Assembly (NCBI GenBank): GCA_023227945.1
Contig: JALOCC010000003.1
Span: forward strand, 1-64,000
Source: Candidatus Omnitrophota bacterium
GTDB taxonomy: Bacteria; Omnitrophota; Gorgyraeia; Duberdicusellales; 4484-171
Length of the DNA: 64,000 nt
Direction of reading: 5' to 3'
Of the stretch, positions 50,768 through 62,516 are shown one piece after another (position 1 is the stretch's first letter; every line of letters begins with the position of its first letter). The translations under genes and the position numbers were made by a program. The notes below the pieces were generated by a model, which saw nothing but the letters and a program-made list of their open reading frames with translations, did no database searches and was not told where the DNA came from.

Positions 50768-53341
50768 ATGATAAGTACTGGTATAAAAGGCCTAGATGGC
50801 GTAGTCACAGGTTTAAGAGCAGGAGATAATGTTGTCTGGCAGATAGATGACATAAATGATTATATTGATTTGGTGAAACCTTTTGTGCAAGAGGCTTTAA
50901 AGGAAGACAAGAAAGTTATATACATAAGATTTGCTTCACATAAAGAGCTGCTCAATCCTTCTAAAAACATAAAGCGATACGAACTTAATGCCTATGCGGG
51001 TTTTGAAACTTTTGCTGCCAAGGTAAACAGCATCATTACCGAATCTGGTGAAGGTGCATATTATGTGTTTGATTGTTTATCTGAGCTTCTTTTAGCCTGG
51101 GCTACGGATCTTATGATCGGAAACTTTTTTATGGTTACCTGTCCGTATCTTTATGAACTTAAGACTGTCACGTATTTTTCTATATTACGTAATAACCATT
51201 CTTTTAAATCTATAGCCCGCATCCGCGAAACAACACAATTGCTTATTGATGTATATCGTTGCGAAGGGAATTTATATATACATCCTCTAAAGGTATGGAA
51301 CAGGTATTCGCCGACGATGTTTATTCCCCATCAAAAAGAAGACGACAGGTTTATCCCGATCATTGACAGCGTCAATGCCGCCAAATTGTTTTCTTATATT
51401 CACGAAAAAGGCACCGAAAGCGTAAAAAGAAACCTTGATTATTGGGACCGCCTGTTCCTTGAGGCCCAGGATCTGCTTGAAAAATCTCCGGTAGCAGAAA
51501 AACTGAAAGGCACAATAAATAAACTTTCCAATATTATGATTACCAAGGATAAAAAGATTCTATCCTTGGTAATGGATAATTTTTCGCTTCCTGAACTGAT
51601 AGAAATAAAGTCAAGGTTAATAGGCACCGGTTTTGTCGGCGGAAAAACCGTCGGAATGCTTTTGGCGAGAAAAATTCTTTCCAAAAATTTTCCCAATTGG
51701 CAAAAAGTTTCCGAGCCCCATGATTCCTTTTATATCGGTTCCGACATCTTTTATTCCTATATTGTGCAGAACCACTGGTGGAAACTGCGCATGCAGCAGA
51801 AAACAGAAGAGGGGTATTTTGAGATTGCAAAAGTTTTAAAAGAAAAAATGCTCTACGGCGTATTTGACGAGGAAGTAATGGAGCAATTTCAACAGATTAT
51901 AGAATATTTCGGCTCTTCTCCTATAATTATACGTTCCAGTTCGCTTTTGGAGGATGGTTTCGGCAATGCTTTTGCCGGAAAATACGAAAGCATATTTTTA
52001 GCAAATCAAGGCAGCCCCGAACAAAGATATATTCAGTTCGCCGAAGCTGTAAAAAGAATTTACGCAAGCACTATGAACGAAGACGCCCTTACTTACCGCA
52101 AACAGCGCGGCTTGGATAAGTCTGATGAGCAAATGGCGCTTTTAGTCCAGAGGGTTTCCGGCACGCACCATAAACAGTATTTTTTCCCGGATTTAGCCGG
52201 AGTGGGCGTATCCTACAATACCTATGTCTGGAATGAAAATATGAGCCCCAAAGCCGGCATGCTTAGGCTGGTATTCGGGCTTGGCACAAGGGCAGTCAAT
52301 CGCGTTGAGGGAGATTACCCCAGGATGGTGGCTCTGGATAACCCGTTACGCCGCCCATATTCGCAAAAGGATGATTTAAAAAGGTATTCCCAGCACGAAG
52401 TTGACCTTATCGATGTCCGAGAGAACCAGCTTAAAACTATTTCCCTAAAACAGCTTTTAAGCGAAAAATGTTATAAAGACATTAGCCGCATAGCAGTAAA
52501 AGATGATTCTATACCGATAGCAGATGAAACCGCGGAAGAAAATGAATTTTGGATTTTAACCCTGGATGGTTTATTTGATGGGGAGTTATTTGCCAATTCT
52601 TTTAAACAAATATTAGAGTCATTAGAGAAAGCTTATGATTATCCGGTTGAAATAGAATTTACGGTAAACTTCACAAAGAATGACAAATTTAAAATTAATT
52701 TACTGCAATGCCGGCCACTGCAGACCCGCGGTTTAGGGCATAAGGTCAAAATGCCTGAGCATCTGGAAAAGCAGGATATCATTTTTGAATCGTCCGGGTA
52801 TTTTCTTGGCGGAAATATTTCCCAGAGTATTTTAAGAATCATTTACATTGACCCGGAAAAATACAGCAAGCTGATTTTATCGGATAAGTATGAAATCGCT
52901 CAAATCGTAGGAAAGCTAAACACAAATATCGGCAACAAAGATGAAACGCCTACGCTGCTTATTGGCCCGGGCAGATGGGGCACTTCTACGCCGTCTTTGG
53001 GCATACCCGTGAAATTCGCACAAATAAATAATGTTACAATACTGGCGGAACTTGCTTTTTCCGATGGCAACCTTAATCCGGAAGTTTCTTTCGGAACGCA
53101 TTTTTTCCAGGACTTGGTGGAAACAAATATTTTTTATCTGGCGCTATTTCCCGAAAAAAAATATAATAAGTTTAAATGGTTCCTGCAGCAAAAAAATAGG
53201 TTTGAGGAACTTTTGCCGGCGTCTTCTAAATACAAAAATCTTATCGCGGTTTACGATATCGCGGATAACCATGTAAAGATTATGTCCGATGTCATATCAC
53301 AAAAAGTGATATGCTTTTCTGGCAGTAAGAATTCTAAATAG
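50768..53341 (+). CDS. PEP/pyruvate-binding (PPDK-N) protein with degenerate KaiC-like N-terminus
   Basis: 857 residues. Residues about 1-200 look like a RecA/KaiC domain ([19 protein letters not shown]) in which the Walker A GxxGxGK is replaced. Residues about 285-660 are an ATP-grasp PPDK N-terminal domain ([37 protein letters not shown]). The PEP-enzyme His domain and C-terminal barrel are absent, so it cannot be a complete PEP synthase. It may phosphorylate or dikinase another substrate. Its place between gltD and pyrG hints at nucleotide or nitrogen metabolism. Confidence 0.65.
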   Translation: MISTGIKGLDGVVTGLRAGDNVVWQIDDINDYIDLVKPFVQEALKEDKKVIYIRFASHKELLNPSKNIKRYELNAYAGFETFAAKVNSIITESGEGAYYVFDCLSELLLAWATDLMIGNFFMVTCPYLYELKTVTYFSILRNNHSFKSIARIRETTQLLIDVYRCEGNLYIHPLKVWNRYSPTMFIPHQKEDDRFIPIIDSVNAAKLFSYIHEKGTESVKRNLDYWDRLFLEAQDLLEKSPVAEKLKGTINKLSNIMITKDKKILSLVMDNFSLPELIEIKSRLIGTGFVGGKTVGMLLARKILSKNFPNWQKVSEPHDSFYIGSDIFYSYIVQNHWWKLRMQQKTEEGYFEIAKVLKEKMLYGVFDEEVMEQFQQIIEYFGSSPIIIRSSSLLEDGFGNAFAGKYESIFLANQGSPEQRYIQFAEAVKRIYASTMNEDALTYRKQRGLDKSDEQMALLVQRVSGTHHKQYFFPDLAGVGVSYNTYVWNENMSPKAGMLRLVFGLGTRAVNRVEGDYPRMVALDNPLRRPYSQKDDLKRYSQHEVDLIDVRENQLKTISLKQLLSEKCYKDISRIAVKDDSIPIADETAEENEFWILTLDGLFDGELFANSFKQILESLEKAYDYPVEIEFTVNFTKNDKFKINLLQCRPLQTRGLGHKVKMPEHLEKQDIIFESSGYFLGGNISQSILRIIYIDPEKYSKLILSDKYEIAQIVGKLNTNIGNKDETPTLLIGPGRWGTSTPSLGIPVKFAQINNVTILAELAFSDGNLNPEVSFGTHFFQDLVETNIFYLALFPEKKYNKFKWFLQQKNRFEELLPASSKYKNLIAVYDIADNHVKIMSDVISQKVICFSGSKNSK

Positions 53342-53361
53342 TAAAGAGAGGAGGGCGTAGA

Positions 53362-54981
53362 ATGCCAAAATATATCTTCATAACCGGCGGGATTATTTCG
53401 AGTTTAGGTAAGGGAATAGCTTCTGCTTCTATCGGTAAGATTTTAGAAACTCGCGGCGTCAAAGTTACCATTATGAAGCTTGACCCTTATATTAATGTTG
53501 ATCCTGGGACGATGAACCCTTATCAGCACGGAGAAGTTTACGTTACCGAAGATGGCGCCGAGACCGATTTAGACCTCGGCCATTACGAGCGCTTTACCAG
53601 TATTAATACTTCTAAATGCAATAATATCACTACCGGTAAGATTTATAACCAGGTTATTTCCCGGGAAAGAAAAGGAGATTATTTAGGAAAAACTATCCAG
53701 GTTATCCCGCACATTACCGATGCCATAAAAGGGGAAATCAAAAAATGCGCAGATGCGTCAAAAGCCGACATTATAATCGTTGAAATCGGCGGCACTGTTG
53801 GCGATATCGAAAGCTTGCCCTTTTTGGAAGCTGCGCGCCAATTCCGGCTGGATATGGGTTACGAAAACACCCTTTATATCCATTTAACGCTAGTCCCTTA
53901 CATTAAAGCTGCCGGAGAGTTGAAAACCAAACCTACCCAGCACAGCGTTGGCACTTTACGTGAGATAGGAATTATTCCGGATGTTTTGATTTGCCGCGCG
54001 GAAAAGCCTTTGTCAGACAGCGTTAAGGAAAAAATTTCTTTATTTTGCAATGTCAAGAAAGAAGCTGTTATCGAATCCGTAGATATGGAGTCAATTTATC
54101 AGATACCGTTACTTTTCAAAAAACAAATTCTAGACGAAATAATTCTTAGCCATTTTAAATTAATCTGTAAGTTTTCCGACCTGAAAGATTGGGAAGTAAA
54201 TGTAGTTCAGCGAGCGCTTAATCCTAAACATAAGGTGACGGTTGCCGTCGTTGGAAAATATATTGAACTGCAGGATACCTATAAATCCATATATGAGGCA
54301 ATAATTCACGCCGGTATTTTTAATAATGCTAAAGTGGAAGTTAAAAAAATTGATTCCGAAACTTTGGAAAAAGGAAACCCCAAAGAATTGCTGAAAGATG
54401 TTTGCGGAATACTTGTTCCCGGAGGTTTTGGCTACCGCGGTATTGAAGGAAAGATTGCGGCGATTGAATTCGCAAGGTATAATAACGTTCCATTTCTAGG
54501 GCTTTGTTTGGGGATGCAATGCGCGGTCATAGAGTTTGCCAGAAATGCCTGCAATTTAAAAAGCGCTAATTCCACAGAATTTAAAAAAACAAAATATCCC
54601 GTTATAAGCCTGCTTAAAGAGCAAAGAGGGGTTAAAGATTTAGGCGGCACTATGCGCCTGGGCGCTTATCCCTGTAAAATCAAGAAAAACACCCTCGCCT
54701 TTAGCGCTTACGGTAAAGGATTGATTTATGAGCGCCATCGGCATAGGTATGAGTTTAATAATAAATATAAAAAATTGCTGGAAGAAAAAGGGATGGTCTT
54801 TTCCGGCATTTATCCTCAGAGAAATTTAGTAGAGATAGTTGAGGTAAAAAAGCATCCTTATTTTATCGCGGTGCAGTTTCATCCGGAATTTAAATCCAAA
54901 CCGGACAAAGCGCATCCGTTGTTTAGGGATTTTATTAAAGCAGCATTAAAAAAGACAGCGGATATTGAAACTATCCGCTAA
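53362..54981 (+). CDS. pyrG: CTP synthase
   Basis: 539 residues with AGAGGAGG before ATG. The N-terminal synthetase domain begins [20 protein letters not shown]; the amidotransferase domain has [15 protein letters not shown] and the late QFHPEF. It makes CTP from UTP, ATP and glutamine. It is followed 18 bases later by carA. Confidence 0.95.
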   Translation: MPKYIFITGGIISSLGKGIASASIGKILETRGVKVTIMKLDPYINVDPGTMNPYQHGEVYVTEDGAETDLDLGHYERFTSINTSKCNNITTGKIYNQVISRERKGDYLGKTIQVIPHITDAIKGEIKKCADASKADIIIVEIGGTVGDIESLPFLEAARQFRLDMGYENTLYIHLTLVPYIKAAGELKTKPTQHSVGTLREIGIIPDVLICRAEKPLSDSVKEKISLFCNVKKEAVIESVDMESIYQIPLLFKKQILDEIILSHFKLICKFSDLKDWEVNVVQRALNPKHKVTVAVVGKYIELQDTYKSIYEAIIHAGIFNNAKVEVKKIDSETLEKGNPKELLKDVCGILVPGGFGYRGIEGKIAAIEFARYNNVPFLGLCLGMQCAVIEFARNACNLKSANSTEFKKTKYPVISLLKEQRGVKDLGGTMRLGAYPCKIKKNTLAFSAYGKGLIYERHRHRYEFNNKYKKLLEEKGMVFSGIYPQRNLVEIVEVKKHPYFIAVQFHPEFKSKPDKAHPLFRDFIKAALKKTADIETIR

Positions 54982-54999
54982 GCGTTAATCGCTAATAAT

Positions 55000-56085
55000 A
55001 TGCAAGCATTACTTGTTTTAGAGGACGGCACAACATTTCGGGGTAAGTCCTTTGGCGCAACCGGCATACGTTTCGGAGAAGTGGTTTTTAACACTAGTAT
55101 GTCCGGATATCAGGAGATAATTACTGACCCTTCCTATAAAGGGCAGATTGTTGTAATGACTTACCCTTTAATTGGCAATTACGGCACAAATGACGAAGAC
55201 GTTGAATCGGCAAAGCCGTATCTGGGAGGTTTTGTGGTTAAGGAATACAGTAAACTCTTCAGCAACTGGCAGGCCAAAGAATCTCTGGGGGATTATTTTA
55301 AAAGAAATAATATTTTAGGCATTGAGGGAATTGATACCCGTGCCCTTACTTTGCATATCCGCCACTCCGGCGCTATGAAAGCAGTGCTGGCAACCGGCAA
55401 TGTAAATGAAAAAGAGTTAATCCAAAAAGCGAAAAATTCACCGGGATTAGTCGGCATAGATTTAGTTAAGGAAGTTACCTGCGATAAAAAGTATCTTTGG
55501 AAAAAAGCCAAGGACAGTAAATATAAGGTAGTCGTGCTTGATTGCGGAACAAAATATAATATTTTAAGAAACCTTGTAAAAAACAAATGTGAGGTTATAG
55601 TTGTGCCGGCAAATACCCAAGCGGATGAAATTTTAGGTTTAAAGCCGGATGGCGTATTGCTTTCTAACGGCCCCGGAGACCCGGTAGCAGTCAAATATGT
55701 GATAGAGGCTACCAGAAAGCTAATCGGGAAAGTACCTCTATTTGGCATTTGTTTGGGCCAGCAGATTTTAGGCCTGGCGTTCGGCGGGAAAACTTACAAA
55801 CTTAAATTCGGCCATCACGGAGCTAACCAGCCGGTTAAAGATTTACGAACAGGAAGAGTTTTAATTACCGTGCAGAATCACGGGTTTTCCGTCGATATAA
55901 AATCCCTGAATAAAAAAGATATTGAAATAACTCATATAAATTTAAATGACCAGACGCTGGAAGGCATCCGGCACAAAAAATTACCGATATTTTCCGTGCA
56001 ATTTCATCCTGAAGCAAGCGCCGGACCGCATGACGCTCAATATCTATTTGGAGAATTTGTTCAGATGATGAATAAATATAAGTAA
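55000..56085 (+). CDS. carA: carbamoyl-phosphate synthase small subunit
   Basis: 361 residues. FNTSMSGYQEIITDPSYKGQ at the N-terminus; FGICLGQQILG (nucleophile Cys), QNHGF and QFHPEASAGPHD in the glutaminase domain. It feeds ammonia to CarB for pyrimidine and arginine synthesis. The gene is separated from carB only by a word-repeat spacer. Confidence 0.95.
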   Translation: MQALLVLEDGTTFRGKSFGATGIRFGEVVFNTSMSGYQEIITDPSYKGQIVVMTYPLIGNYGTNDEDVESAKPYLGGFVVKEYSKLFSNWQAKESLGDYFKRNNILGIEGIDTRALTLHIRHSGAMKAVLATGNVNEKELIQKAKNSPGLVGIDLVKEVTCDKKYLWKKAKDSKYKVVVLDCGTKYNILRNLVKNKCEVIVVPANTQADEILGLKPDGVLLSNGPGDPVAVKYVIEATRKLIGKVPLFGICLGQQILGLAFGGKTYKLKFGHHGANQPVKDLRTGRVLITVQNHGFSVDIKSLNKKDIEITHINLNDQTLEGIRHKKLPIFSVQFHPEASAGPHDAQYLFGEFVQMMNKYK

Positions 56086-56200
56086 CACGTATTACGTAGC
56101 ACGTTCATAAAATATTTCTTTGACGTGTTACCTCTACTTCAAGCGGACTCGCCTGAATATTTTTTATATTGTGGCGAGGTTACGTGATACCTGATACGCA
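56082..56200 (+). repeat. word-repeat spacer (GTAACACG) between carA and carB
   Basis: GTAACACGT (56082-56090) and ACGTGTTAC (56123-56131) are inverted, with further ATTACGTAGCACG and GGTTACGTGATACC words. It is the same word family as 49048-49125. The first copy covers the carA stop codon. Confidence 0.6.
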
Positions 56201-56205
56201 ATATT

Positions 56206-59200
56206 ATGCCTAAAAGAAAAGATATTAAAAAAATCCTGATCATTGGATCGGGGCCGATTGTCATCGGCCAAGCCTGTGAATTTGATTATTCCGGAACCCA
56301 AGCCTGTAAAGCTTTAAAAGAAGAAGGTTTTAAGGTTATTCTGATTAATTCTAATCCCGCCACGATTATGACTGACCCGCAAACTGCAGATGTTACTTAT
56401 ATTGAGCCGATAACTGTGGAAATGGTTGAAAAAATTATTGCCAAAGAAAGGCCGGATGCTTTACTTCCTACTTTAGGCGGCCAAACCGGGCTTAACACCG
56501 CTATGAAATTATGCGAAATGGGCGTGCTGGATAAATATAAAGTAAAAATGATTGGCGCGGATTATAAAGCCATTAAAAAAGCCGAAGACCGCAAATATTT
56601 TAAAAACACTATCATAAAAATCGGCCTGGATTTACCAAAAAGCGCGCTGGCCTACAGCATAAAAGAAGCCAGAGCTGCGCTTAAAAAAATCGGTTTACCG
56701 GTGATTGTCCGGCCAAGCTTTACTTTGGGCGGTACCGGCGGAGGAATTGCTTATACGCTAAAAGAATTTGAAAAAATAGCCGATAACGGCTTAAGAAACA
56801 GTATGATACACGAAATTCTCATTGAAGAATCCGTAGTCGGCTGGAAAGAATATGAATTGGAAGTAATGCGCGACCTTAAAGATAACGTGGTTATCGTCTG
56901 TTCCATAGAAAATTTTGACCCAATGGGCGTGCATACCGGAGATTCCATAACTGTTGCGCCGGCACAAACCTTAACCGACAAGGAATATCAGGCAATGCGC
57001 GATGCCGCAATCAAGATTATCAGAGAAATCGGCGTTGAAACCGGCGGCTCCAATATTCAATTTGCCGTCCATCCCAAAACCGGCAGGATGGTGGTTATTG
57101 AAATGAACCCGCGGGTTTCCCGCAGTTCCACTTTAGCCAGTAAAGCCACAGGTTTTCCCATTGCAAAAATTGCCGCAAAACTTGCCGTAGGCTACAGCCT
57201 GGATGAAATCCAAAACGATATTACCAAAAAAACCCCGGCTTCCTTTGAGCCGGCAATAGATTATTGTGTGGTAAAAATTCCGCGCTTTGCTTTTGAAAAA
57301 TTCCCCGAAGCCGGCGACATCCTCGGCGTTTCTATGAAGTCAGTCGGTGAAACTATGGCTATCGGCCGCACTTTTAAAGAAGCCTTGCAGAAAGGTTTAC
57401 GCGGCTTGGAAATCGGCCATAGCGGTTTGGATAATAAGTCCAATTACCGCAATATTTCCGATGAAAAAATCAGGCATCGTTTGAAAGAGCCTAATGCTTC
57501 ACGCATATTTTACCTAAAATATGCCCTGCAAAAAGGCTTTAGCTTGCAAGAAATATACAAGCTTACTTATATTGACCCTTGGTTTATCCATAATATTAAA
57601 GAAATTGTGGATTTCGAAAAGGAAATTCAAAAAGCCGGTAAAAATATTTCTAAAAAACTACTTGAAGAGGCCAAGCAATATGGTTTTAGTGACAAACAAA
57701 TAGGGGATTTAATCGGTTTAGAGGAATCAGCCGTCCGGAAAAAAAGAAAACAGCAAGGCATTGCAGCAACTTTTAGGTTAGTCGATACCTGCGCCGGAGA
57801 ATTTGAAGCTTATACCCCTTATTATTATTCAACTTACGAAAGTAAAGACGAGGCGCGCAAATCCACCAAAAAGAAAATTATGATTTTAGGCGGCGGCCCC
57901 AATCGTATCGGACAGGGAATAGAATTTGATTATTGCTGTTGTCATGCTTCTTTTGCCCTGAAAGAAATGGGGTTTGAAACGATTATGGTTAATTCCAACC
58001 CCGAAACAGTTTCTACCGATTATGATACCTCGGATAAATTATATTTTGAGCCGCTGACTTTTGAAGATGTTATGAATATCATTGATAAGGAAAAGCCATA
58101 TGGCGTAATCGTGCAATTTGGCGGCCAAACCCCTCTTAATCTGGCAAGAAAGCTGGAGGATGCCGGCGCGCCCGTTATCGGAACAACCGTTGATTCAATT
58201 GACATTGCCGAAGACCGCGATAGATTTGCTAAGGTGCTGAATAAATTAAACATCAAACAACCGCCCAACGGTTCAGCCTATTCCAAAGAGGAAGCCGTAA
58301 AAATTGCCAAAAAAATCGGTTACCCGGTTTTAGTACGGCCTTCTTATGTTTTAGGCGGAAGAGCGATGAATATTGTTTATGATGAAAACTCTTTGGAAAA
58401 GTTTATCAAGGAAGCGCAAAAAGTTTCGCAGGAACATCCGGTTTTAATCGATAAATTTTTGGAAGACGCAGTTGAGGTGGATGTGGACGCGATTTCCGAC
58501 ACTGAAACGACAATTATCGGCGGCGTAATGGAGCATATTGAAGAAGCCGGTATTCATTCCGGAGATTCTGCCTGTGTGCTTCCGCCACATACCTTAAACG
58601 ATGAAATCATTTCCGTGATTAAAAAATATACCTGCGATATCGCTAAAGAGTTAAAAGTAAAAGGGTTATTCAACCTGCAATGCGCGGTAAAAAAAGATGT
58701 GGTTTATATGCTGGAAGTTAATCCCCGTGCTTCACGGACAGTGCCTTTTGTCAGCAAAGCTACCGGTGTACCATTAGCTAAAATTGCCAGCCAGGTTATG
58801 GCGGGTAAAAAACTGGCTGATTTTAAACTTAACGGCAAAAAAAATCTTTCTCATGTTGCCGTGAAAGAGGCGGTTTTGCCTTTTTCTAAATTTTCCGGCG
58901 TGGACATTATTCTTGGCCCGGAGATGAAATCAACCGGCGAAGTTATGGGTATTGATACCTCTTTCGGAAAAGCGTTTTTTAAAGCCGAGGCTGCCGCCGG
59001 TCAAACCCTTCCTTTATCGGGAAAAGTATTTTTAAGCGTTAAAAACGATGACAAACGCAATATTGTCTTTATCGCCAAGAAGCTTTTTGATATGAATTTC
59101 CAAATTATTGCCACCAACGGCACATGGAAGGTTCTTGCCTCCAACAACATCAAAGCTAAAAGAGTAGAGAAAATTGCCGAAGGTTCAAGCCGCCTTCTGG

Positions 59201-59421
59201 ATTTAATCAAAGGAGAAAAAATAAAACTTATCATCAACACCCCTTCCGGAAAAAAAGGCCAATTTGATATGAAAACTATGCGCAGTCTAGCTGTCCGCTA
59301 TGGTATACCCTGCATTACCACCATTTCCGGTGCTCAAGCCGCAGTCAACGGAATAGAGGCAACGTTGAAAGAGCAGCTTGGAGTGAAGGCGTTGCAGAAG
59401 TATTTTGGAACCAACAAATAA
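56206..59421 (+). CDS. carB: carbamoyl-phosphate synthase large subunit
   Basis: 1071 residues of normal length. Two homologous ATP-grasp halves ([18 protein letters not shown] at the start; [17 protein letters not shown] at the middle) flank an oligomerisation domain, with a C-terminal MGS-like allosteric domain ([12 protein letters not shown]). No ribosome site is visible before ATG; the repeat spacer abuts the start. Works with CarA. Confidence 0.95.
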   Translation: MPKRKDIKKILIIGSGPIVIGQACEFDYSGTQACKALKEEGFKVILINSNPATIMTDPQTADVTYIEPITVEMVEKIIAKERPDALLPTLGGQTGLNTAMKLCEMGVLDKYKVKMIGADYKAIKKAEDRKYFKNTIIKIGLDLPKSALAYSIKEARAALKKIGLPVIVRPSFTLGGTGGGIAYTLKEFEKIADNGLRNSMIHEILIEESVVGWKEYELEVMRDLKDNVVIVCSIENFDPMGVHTGDSITVAPAQTLTDKEYQAMRDAAIKIIREIGVETGGSNIQFAVHPKTGRMVVIEMNPRVSRSSTLASKATGFPIAKIAAKLAVGYSLDEIQNDITKKTPASFEPAIDYCVVKIPRFAFEKFPEAGDILGVSMKSVGETMAIGRTFKEALQKGLRGLEIGHSGLDNKSNYRNISDEKIRHRLKEPNASRIFYLKYALQKGFSLQEIYKLTYIDPWFIHNIKEIVDFEKEIQKAGKNISKKLLEEAKQYGFSDKQIGDLIGLEESAVRKKRKQQGIAATFRLVDTCAGEFEAYTPYYYSTYESKDEARKSTKKKIMILGGGPNRIGQGIEFDYCCCHASFALKEMGFETIMVNSNPETVSTDYDTSDKLYFEPLTFEDVMNIIDKEKPYGVIVQFGGQTPLNLARKLEDAGAPVIGTTVDSIDIAEDRDRFAKVLNKLNIKQPPNGSAYSKEEAVKIAKKIGYPVLVRPSYVLGGRAMNIVYDENSLEKFIKEAQKVSQEHPVLIDKFLEDAVEVDVDAISDTETTIIGGVMEHIEEAGIHSGDSACVLPPHTLNDEIISVIKKYTCDIAKELKVKGLFNLQCAVKKDVVYMLEVNPRASRTVPFVSKATGVPLAKIASQVMAGKKLADFKLNGKKNLSHVAVKEAVLPFSKFSGVDIILGPEMKSTGEVMGIDTSFGKAFFKAEAAAGQTLPLSGKVFLSVKNDDKRNIVFIAKKLFDMNFQIIATNGTWKVLASNNIKAKRVEKIAEGSSRLLDLIKGEKIKLIINTPSGKKGQFDMKTMRSLAVRYGIPCITTISGAQAAVNGIEATLKEQLGVKALQKYFGTNK

Positions 59422-59449
59422 CCTTATATTTTCCCTAACCCATATCTCT

Positions 59450-59605
59450 CTCGCGGCCTTAATCTAAATTCCACCGCCGCGGTGGGCTTTAGGTTTCTAT
59501 CGAGCAGCTTACATTTTATTTGCTTACATTGAATCCCCGTATTAAAATACTTTTAATCTAAATCCCACCTACGCGGTGGGTTATGGTTTAATAATAGTTT
59601 TCAGT
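59450..59605 (+). repeat. paired hairpin repeats before phoB
   Basis: Two related units, TTAATCTAAATTCCACC with GGTGGGCTTTAGG (about 59459-59492) and TTAATCTAAATCCCACC with GGTGGGTTATGG (about 59553-59588). Each forms a CCACC/GGTGG hairpin. It is the last of the word-repeat spacers. Confidence 0.6.
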
Positions 59606-59629
59606 AAAAATTTTACTTGAGGAGAGAGA

Positions 59630-60322
59630 ATGAAAGAAACAATATTAATTGTCGAAGACGAGAAAGATATAGTCAAAATGTTGGGCTATAATCTGGAAAA
59701 AGAAGGGTTTAAGACGCTGTCGGTTTATGAGGGAGAAGACGCTTTGGATACGGCCGTTAGCAAACACCCGGACCTTATAATTTTGGATTTAATGCTTCCG
59801 GGCATGGATGGATTAGAAGTATGCAAAACGCTTAAAGCTGATTCTAAAACCAGCTCCATACCTATTATTATGCTTACGGCAAAAAGCCAGGATTCCGATA
59901 AAATCGTAGGGCTTGAGTTAGGGGCAGATGATTATATGACCAAACCTTTTAGCCCCAGAGAGCTTATTGCCCGCATAAAAGCAGTGTTGCGCCGCGTGAA
60001 AGAAAAGGATAAATTGCCGGAGGTGTTAAAAATCGGCGAGTTGATGATAGATTTTTCAAAGATAGCAGTGGCCGTTAAAGATAAACCTGTAGAGCTTACA
60101 TCAAAAGAGTTCGAGCTTCTAAAGACATTGGTAAAAGTAAAAGGAAGAGTCCTGTCGCGTGATTATCTTCTTGATAATATATGGGGCTTTGATAATGCTA
60201 TGGAAATCCGAACCCGCACTGTGGATGTGCACATTAGAACATTGCGTAAAAAACTAAAAAGCGAATCTAAGCGGATTCTTACCGTGAAAAATTACGGATA
60301 TAGATTTAATTATGAAGATTAG
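59630..60322 (+). CDS. phoB: PhoB-like response regulator
   Basis: 230 residues, GAGGAGAGAG before ATG. The receiver has D10, phospho-acceptor D53 (IILDLMLPGMDG), LTAKSQDSDK and DDYMTKPF. The winged helix reads LTSKEFELLKTL and RTRTVDVHIRTLRKKL, the PhoB/PhoP recognition type. The stop overlaps the kinase by eleven bases. Its likely targets are the TTAAC repeats at 62118 and 62517. Confidence 0.88.
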   Translation: MKETILIVEDEKDIVKMLGYNLEKEGFKTLSVYEGEDALDTAVSKHPDLIILDLMLPGMDGLEVCKTLKADSKTSSIPIIMLTAKSQDSDKIVGLELGADDYMTKPFSPRELIARIKAVLRRVKEKDKLPEVLKIGELMIDFSKIAVAVKDKPVELTSKEFELLKTLVKVKGRVLSRDYLLDNIWGFDNAMEIRTRTVDVHIRTLRKKLKSESKRILTVKNYGYRFNYED

Positions 60323-62078
60323 AAGCTTTCGGTTGAAACTGATTCTTTCATATGTCTTTGTAATATTGGTATCCTTTGGGTTTGTCGGAATCTTTTTGGA
60401 TAAAAATTTAGAAAAAAATTCCCTCCGTAATATAGAAACTTCTCTTATCAATCAAGCAAAATTAATCGAAAATCAGATTTTTCCGGAAAGTATCAGAAAG
60501 GAAGATGCTCCCTATTTGGAAAAATTAGCCAGGGTATCATCCTTAAAGACAAAATGCCGTATCACTATCATTGATACCCGCGGTAAGGTTTTAGCGGATT
60601 CGGAGAAATCACAGGAAGATATGGAAAATCATCTTAACCGTCCGGAGGTGCAAGCTGCTTTAAAAGGCGGCATCGGCAGCGATACACGTTATTCTTCCAC
60701 TCTTAAAATAGATATGCTTTATGTCGCCTTGCCGCTCAAAGACAAAAACACTACTATCGGAGTATTAAGATTGGCCCTTACTTTAGAGGGCGTACAGAAG
60801 ACATTATTGGCGATTAGAAAAACAGTCCTTCTGGGGTTGCTTTTTGCTTTGGGTTTTGCTTTTGTCTTAGGCTCTGTGTTGGCAAGCCGGGCTACCAGGC
60901 CGATTAACAAGATGATTCAGGTTTCCCGTAAGTTTTCAGAAGGCGATTTTAGCCGCAGGATAATCCAGTCTTCCCAGGATGAAATAGGGGAATTGGCAGT
61001 GACTTTGAATAAGATGGCCCAAGACATAGAAAATAAGATTAAAGAGATTGAAAATCAAAGCCAAAAACTTGCTGCAATTTTTAACAGCATGATTGAGGGG
61101 GTTATTGTTATAGATAAATCCGGGCGCATAATTTCCATGAATCCAACGATTGAAAAAATATTCGGCGTTTCTAAAGGTGATGTCGAAGGCGCGGTTTTCC
61201 TGGAAGCGATACGCAATAATGATATTGCAGAGGTTATTGATGCGGTTTTAAAAAAGGGAAATTCGTTATCTGTAGAAATAACGCTTATTTATCCTATACG
61301 TAAAATCTTCGAGGTCAGCGCAGTGCCTATTTTTGATAGTGGCGCTATTGCCGGATGTTTGGTGGCCATACATGACATAACCGAAATTCGAAAGCTTGAG
61401 ACAGTCCGCAAAGATTTCGTAGCCAATGTCTCCCATGAATTAAAAACGCCGCTTACCTCTATAAAAGGTTTTGTGGAAACACTTCTTGAGGGCGCGTTGG
61501 ATGACAAAGAGAATAACCGTAACTTTTTAAAGATTATCCAGGAGCACGCCGAACGCCTTAATAGTTTGGTTGAGGATTTGCTTTCTCTTTCGCATCTTGA
61601 ATCGAAAGAGGTAGCGCTCGATAAGAAAAATTTTAATTTGCGGCAACAGCTTGAAGGGATTATTTCAGGTTTTAAATCTCAATTAAAAAAGAAAAATATT
61701 GAAATAAAGAATGAGTTGCCTTCCGGCATTTCAGTGAGTGCCGATAGAGGCAGGATAGAGCAGGTATTTACCAATCTAATCGATAATGCGACAAAATTTA
61801 ATAAAGAAAATGGCGCTATCCGGGTATATGCAGAAGAATTAAACGGAAAAATAAAAGTTTTTGTCGAAGATTCGGGGATAGGTATTCCCGAAAAAGATAT
61901 TCCCCGCATATTCGAACGTTTCTACCGCGTAGACAAAGCGCGCTCGCGCGAACTCGGAGGAACCGGCCTTGGGCTTTCTATCGTCAAACACATCGTTGAA
62001 CTGCACGGTGGTATGGTTGGCGTAGAAAGTATTGAAGGTTTTGGTTCAAAATTTTGGTTCATACTGCCCAGAGCATAA
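60312..62078 (+). CDS. phoR: PhoR-like sensor histidine kinase
   Basis: 588 residues. Two helices (about 7-27 and 171-191) flank an extracytoplasmic sensor. HAMP, a PAS domain (AAIFNSMIEGVIVIDKSGRI), HisKA with H375 in FVANVSHELKTPL, and HATPase (NLIDNATKFNKENG, VEDSGIGIP, GGTGLGLSI) follow. This is the long PhoR/PnpS layout that senses phosphate limitation. Co-translated with phoB. Confidence 0.88.
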   Translation: MKIRSFRLKLILSYVFVILVSFGFVGIFLDKNLEKNSLRNIETSLINQAKLIENQIFPESIRKEDAPYLEKLARVSSLKTKCRITIIDTRGKVLADSEKSQEDMENHLNRPEVQAALKGGIGSDTRYSSTLKIDMLYVALPLKDKNTTIGVLRLALTLEGVQKTLLAIRKTVLLGLLFALGFAFVLGSVLASRATRPINKMIQVSRKFSEGDFSRRIIQSSQDEIGELAVTLNKMAQDIENKIKEIENQSQKLAAIFNSMIEGVIVIDKSGRIISMNPTIEKIFGVSKGDVEGAVFLEAIRNNDIAEVIDAVLKKGNSLSVEITLIYPIRKIFEVSAVPIFDSGAIAGCLVAIHDITEIRKLETVRKDFVANVSHELKTPLTSIKGFVETLLEGALDDKENNRNFLKIIQEHAERLNSLVEDLLSLSHLESKEVALDKKNFNLRQQLEGIISGFKSQLKKKNIEIKNELPSGISVSADRGRIEQVFTNLIDNATKFNKENGAIRVYAEELNGKIKVFVEDSGIGIPEKDIPRIFERFYRVDKARSRELGGTGLGLSIVKHIVELHGGMVGVESIEGFGSKFWFILPRA

Positions 62079-62117
62079 ATACAACACTCTTTTCTCACGC
62101 TAAATATTTTACCCACA

Positions 62118-62161
62118 TTTAACCACTTCTTTAGACGCATTTAATACCACAATTGTATACT
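62118..62161 (+). promoter_or_regulatory. Pho-box-like promoter 1
   Basis: TTAAC-like repeats at 62119, 62131 (TTAGA) and 62141 (TTAAT), about 11 bp apart, are followed 15 bp after the last one by TATACT (62156-62161). Direct repeats with 11-bp pitch in place of a -35 box are the known PhoB/PhoP site. Confidence 0.6.
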
Positions 62162-62171
62162 TTGTTTAACC

Positions 62172-62345
62172 GTGAAAAGAATAAAAAGAGCAATTGTGTA
62201 TTTGCGTCAGGTATTCAAACGGATTATCGAAGGAGAAAAGGAAAGTATTGCTAGATTTTGCTCAGATAGCAATCGTCCGTTCCAATGCTTTGAACAAACA
62301 TACAAGGAGGTGAAACATGTGTCCGTGTATAAGTTCAAAAAGTAA
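62172..62345 (+). CDS. possible leaderless 57-residue protein
   Basis: A GTG start lies about 11 bases after the -10 box of Pho-box promoter 1. It encodes a basic, helical peptide beginning VKRIKRAIVYLRQVFKRI. Its start resembles that of the 62589 protein (KRI..I). There is no ribosome site, and its end overlaps the better-supported gene at 62317, so it could be untranslated leader. Confidence 0.3.
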   Translation: MKRIKRAIVYLRQVFKRIIEGEKESIARFCSDSNRPFQCFEQTYKEVKHVSVYKFKK

Positions 62346-62505
62346 ATATGCGATATGCTTAAGAAATGCATCCGAATTAATGGTTCCTTCTGTTTCAGAA
62401 AGGGTTAATTATTGTTTTGGCGTATACGAACTTTGCCCATTTTTTGGCTTTAAAGAACTAAACGATGTAACCATCATTAATGGCTTGCATGAAGGGGCTA
62501 TGTGA
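62317..62505 (+). CDS. 62-residue Cys-containing small protein
   Basis: Strong AAGGAGGTG seven bases before ATG. It begins MCPCISSKSKYAICLRNASE and has five Cys in the first 40 residues, no membrane helix. Function unknown; a metal-binding or regulatory role is possible. Expressed from the first Pho-box-like promoter. Confidence 0.55.
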   Translation: MCPCISSKSKYAICLRNASELMVPSVSERVNYCFGVYELCPFFGFKELNDVTIINGLHEGAM

Positions 62506-62516
62506 TTTTACCCATA

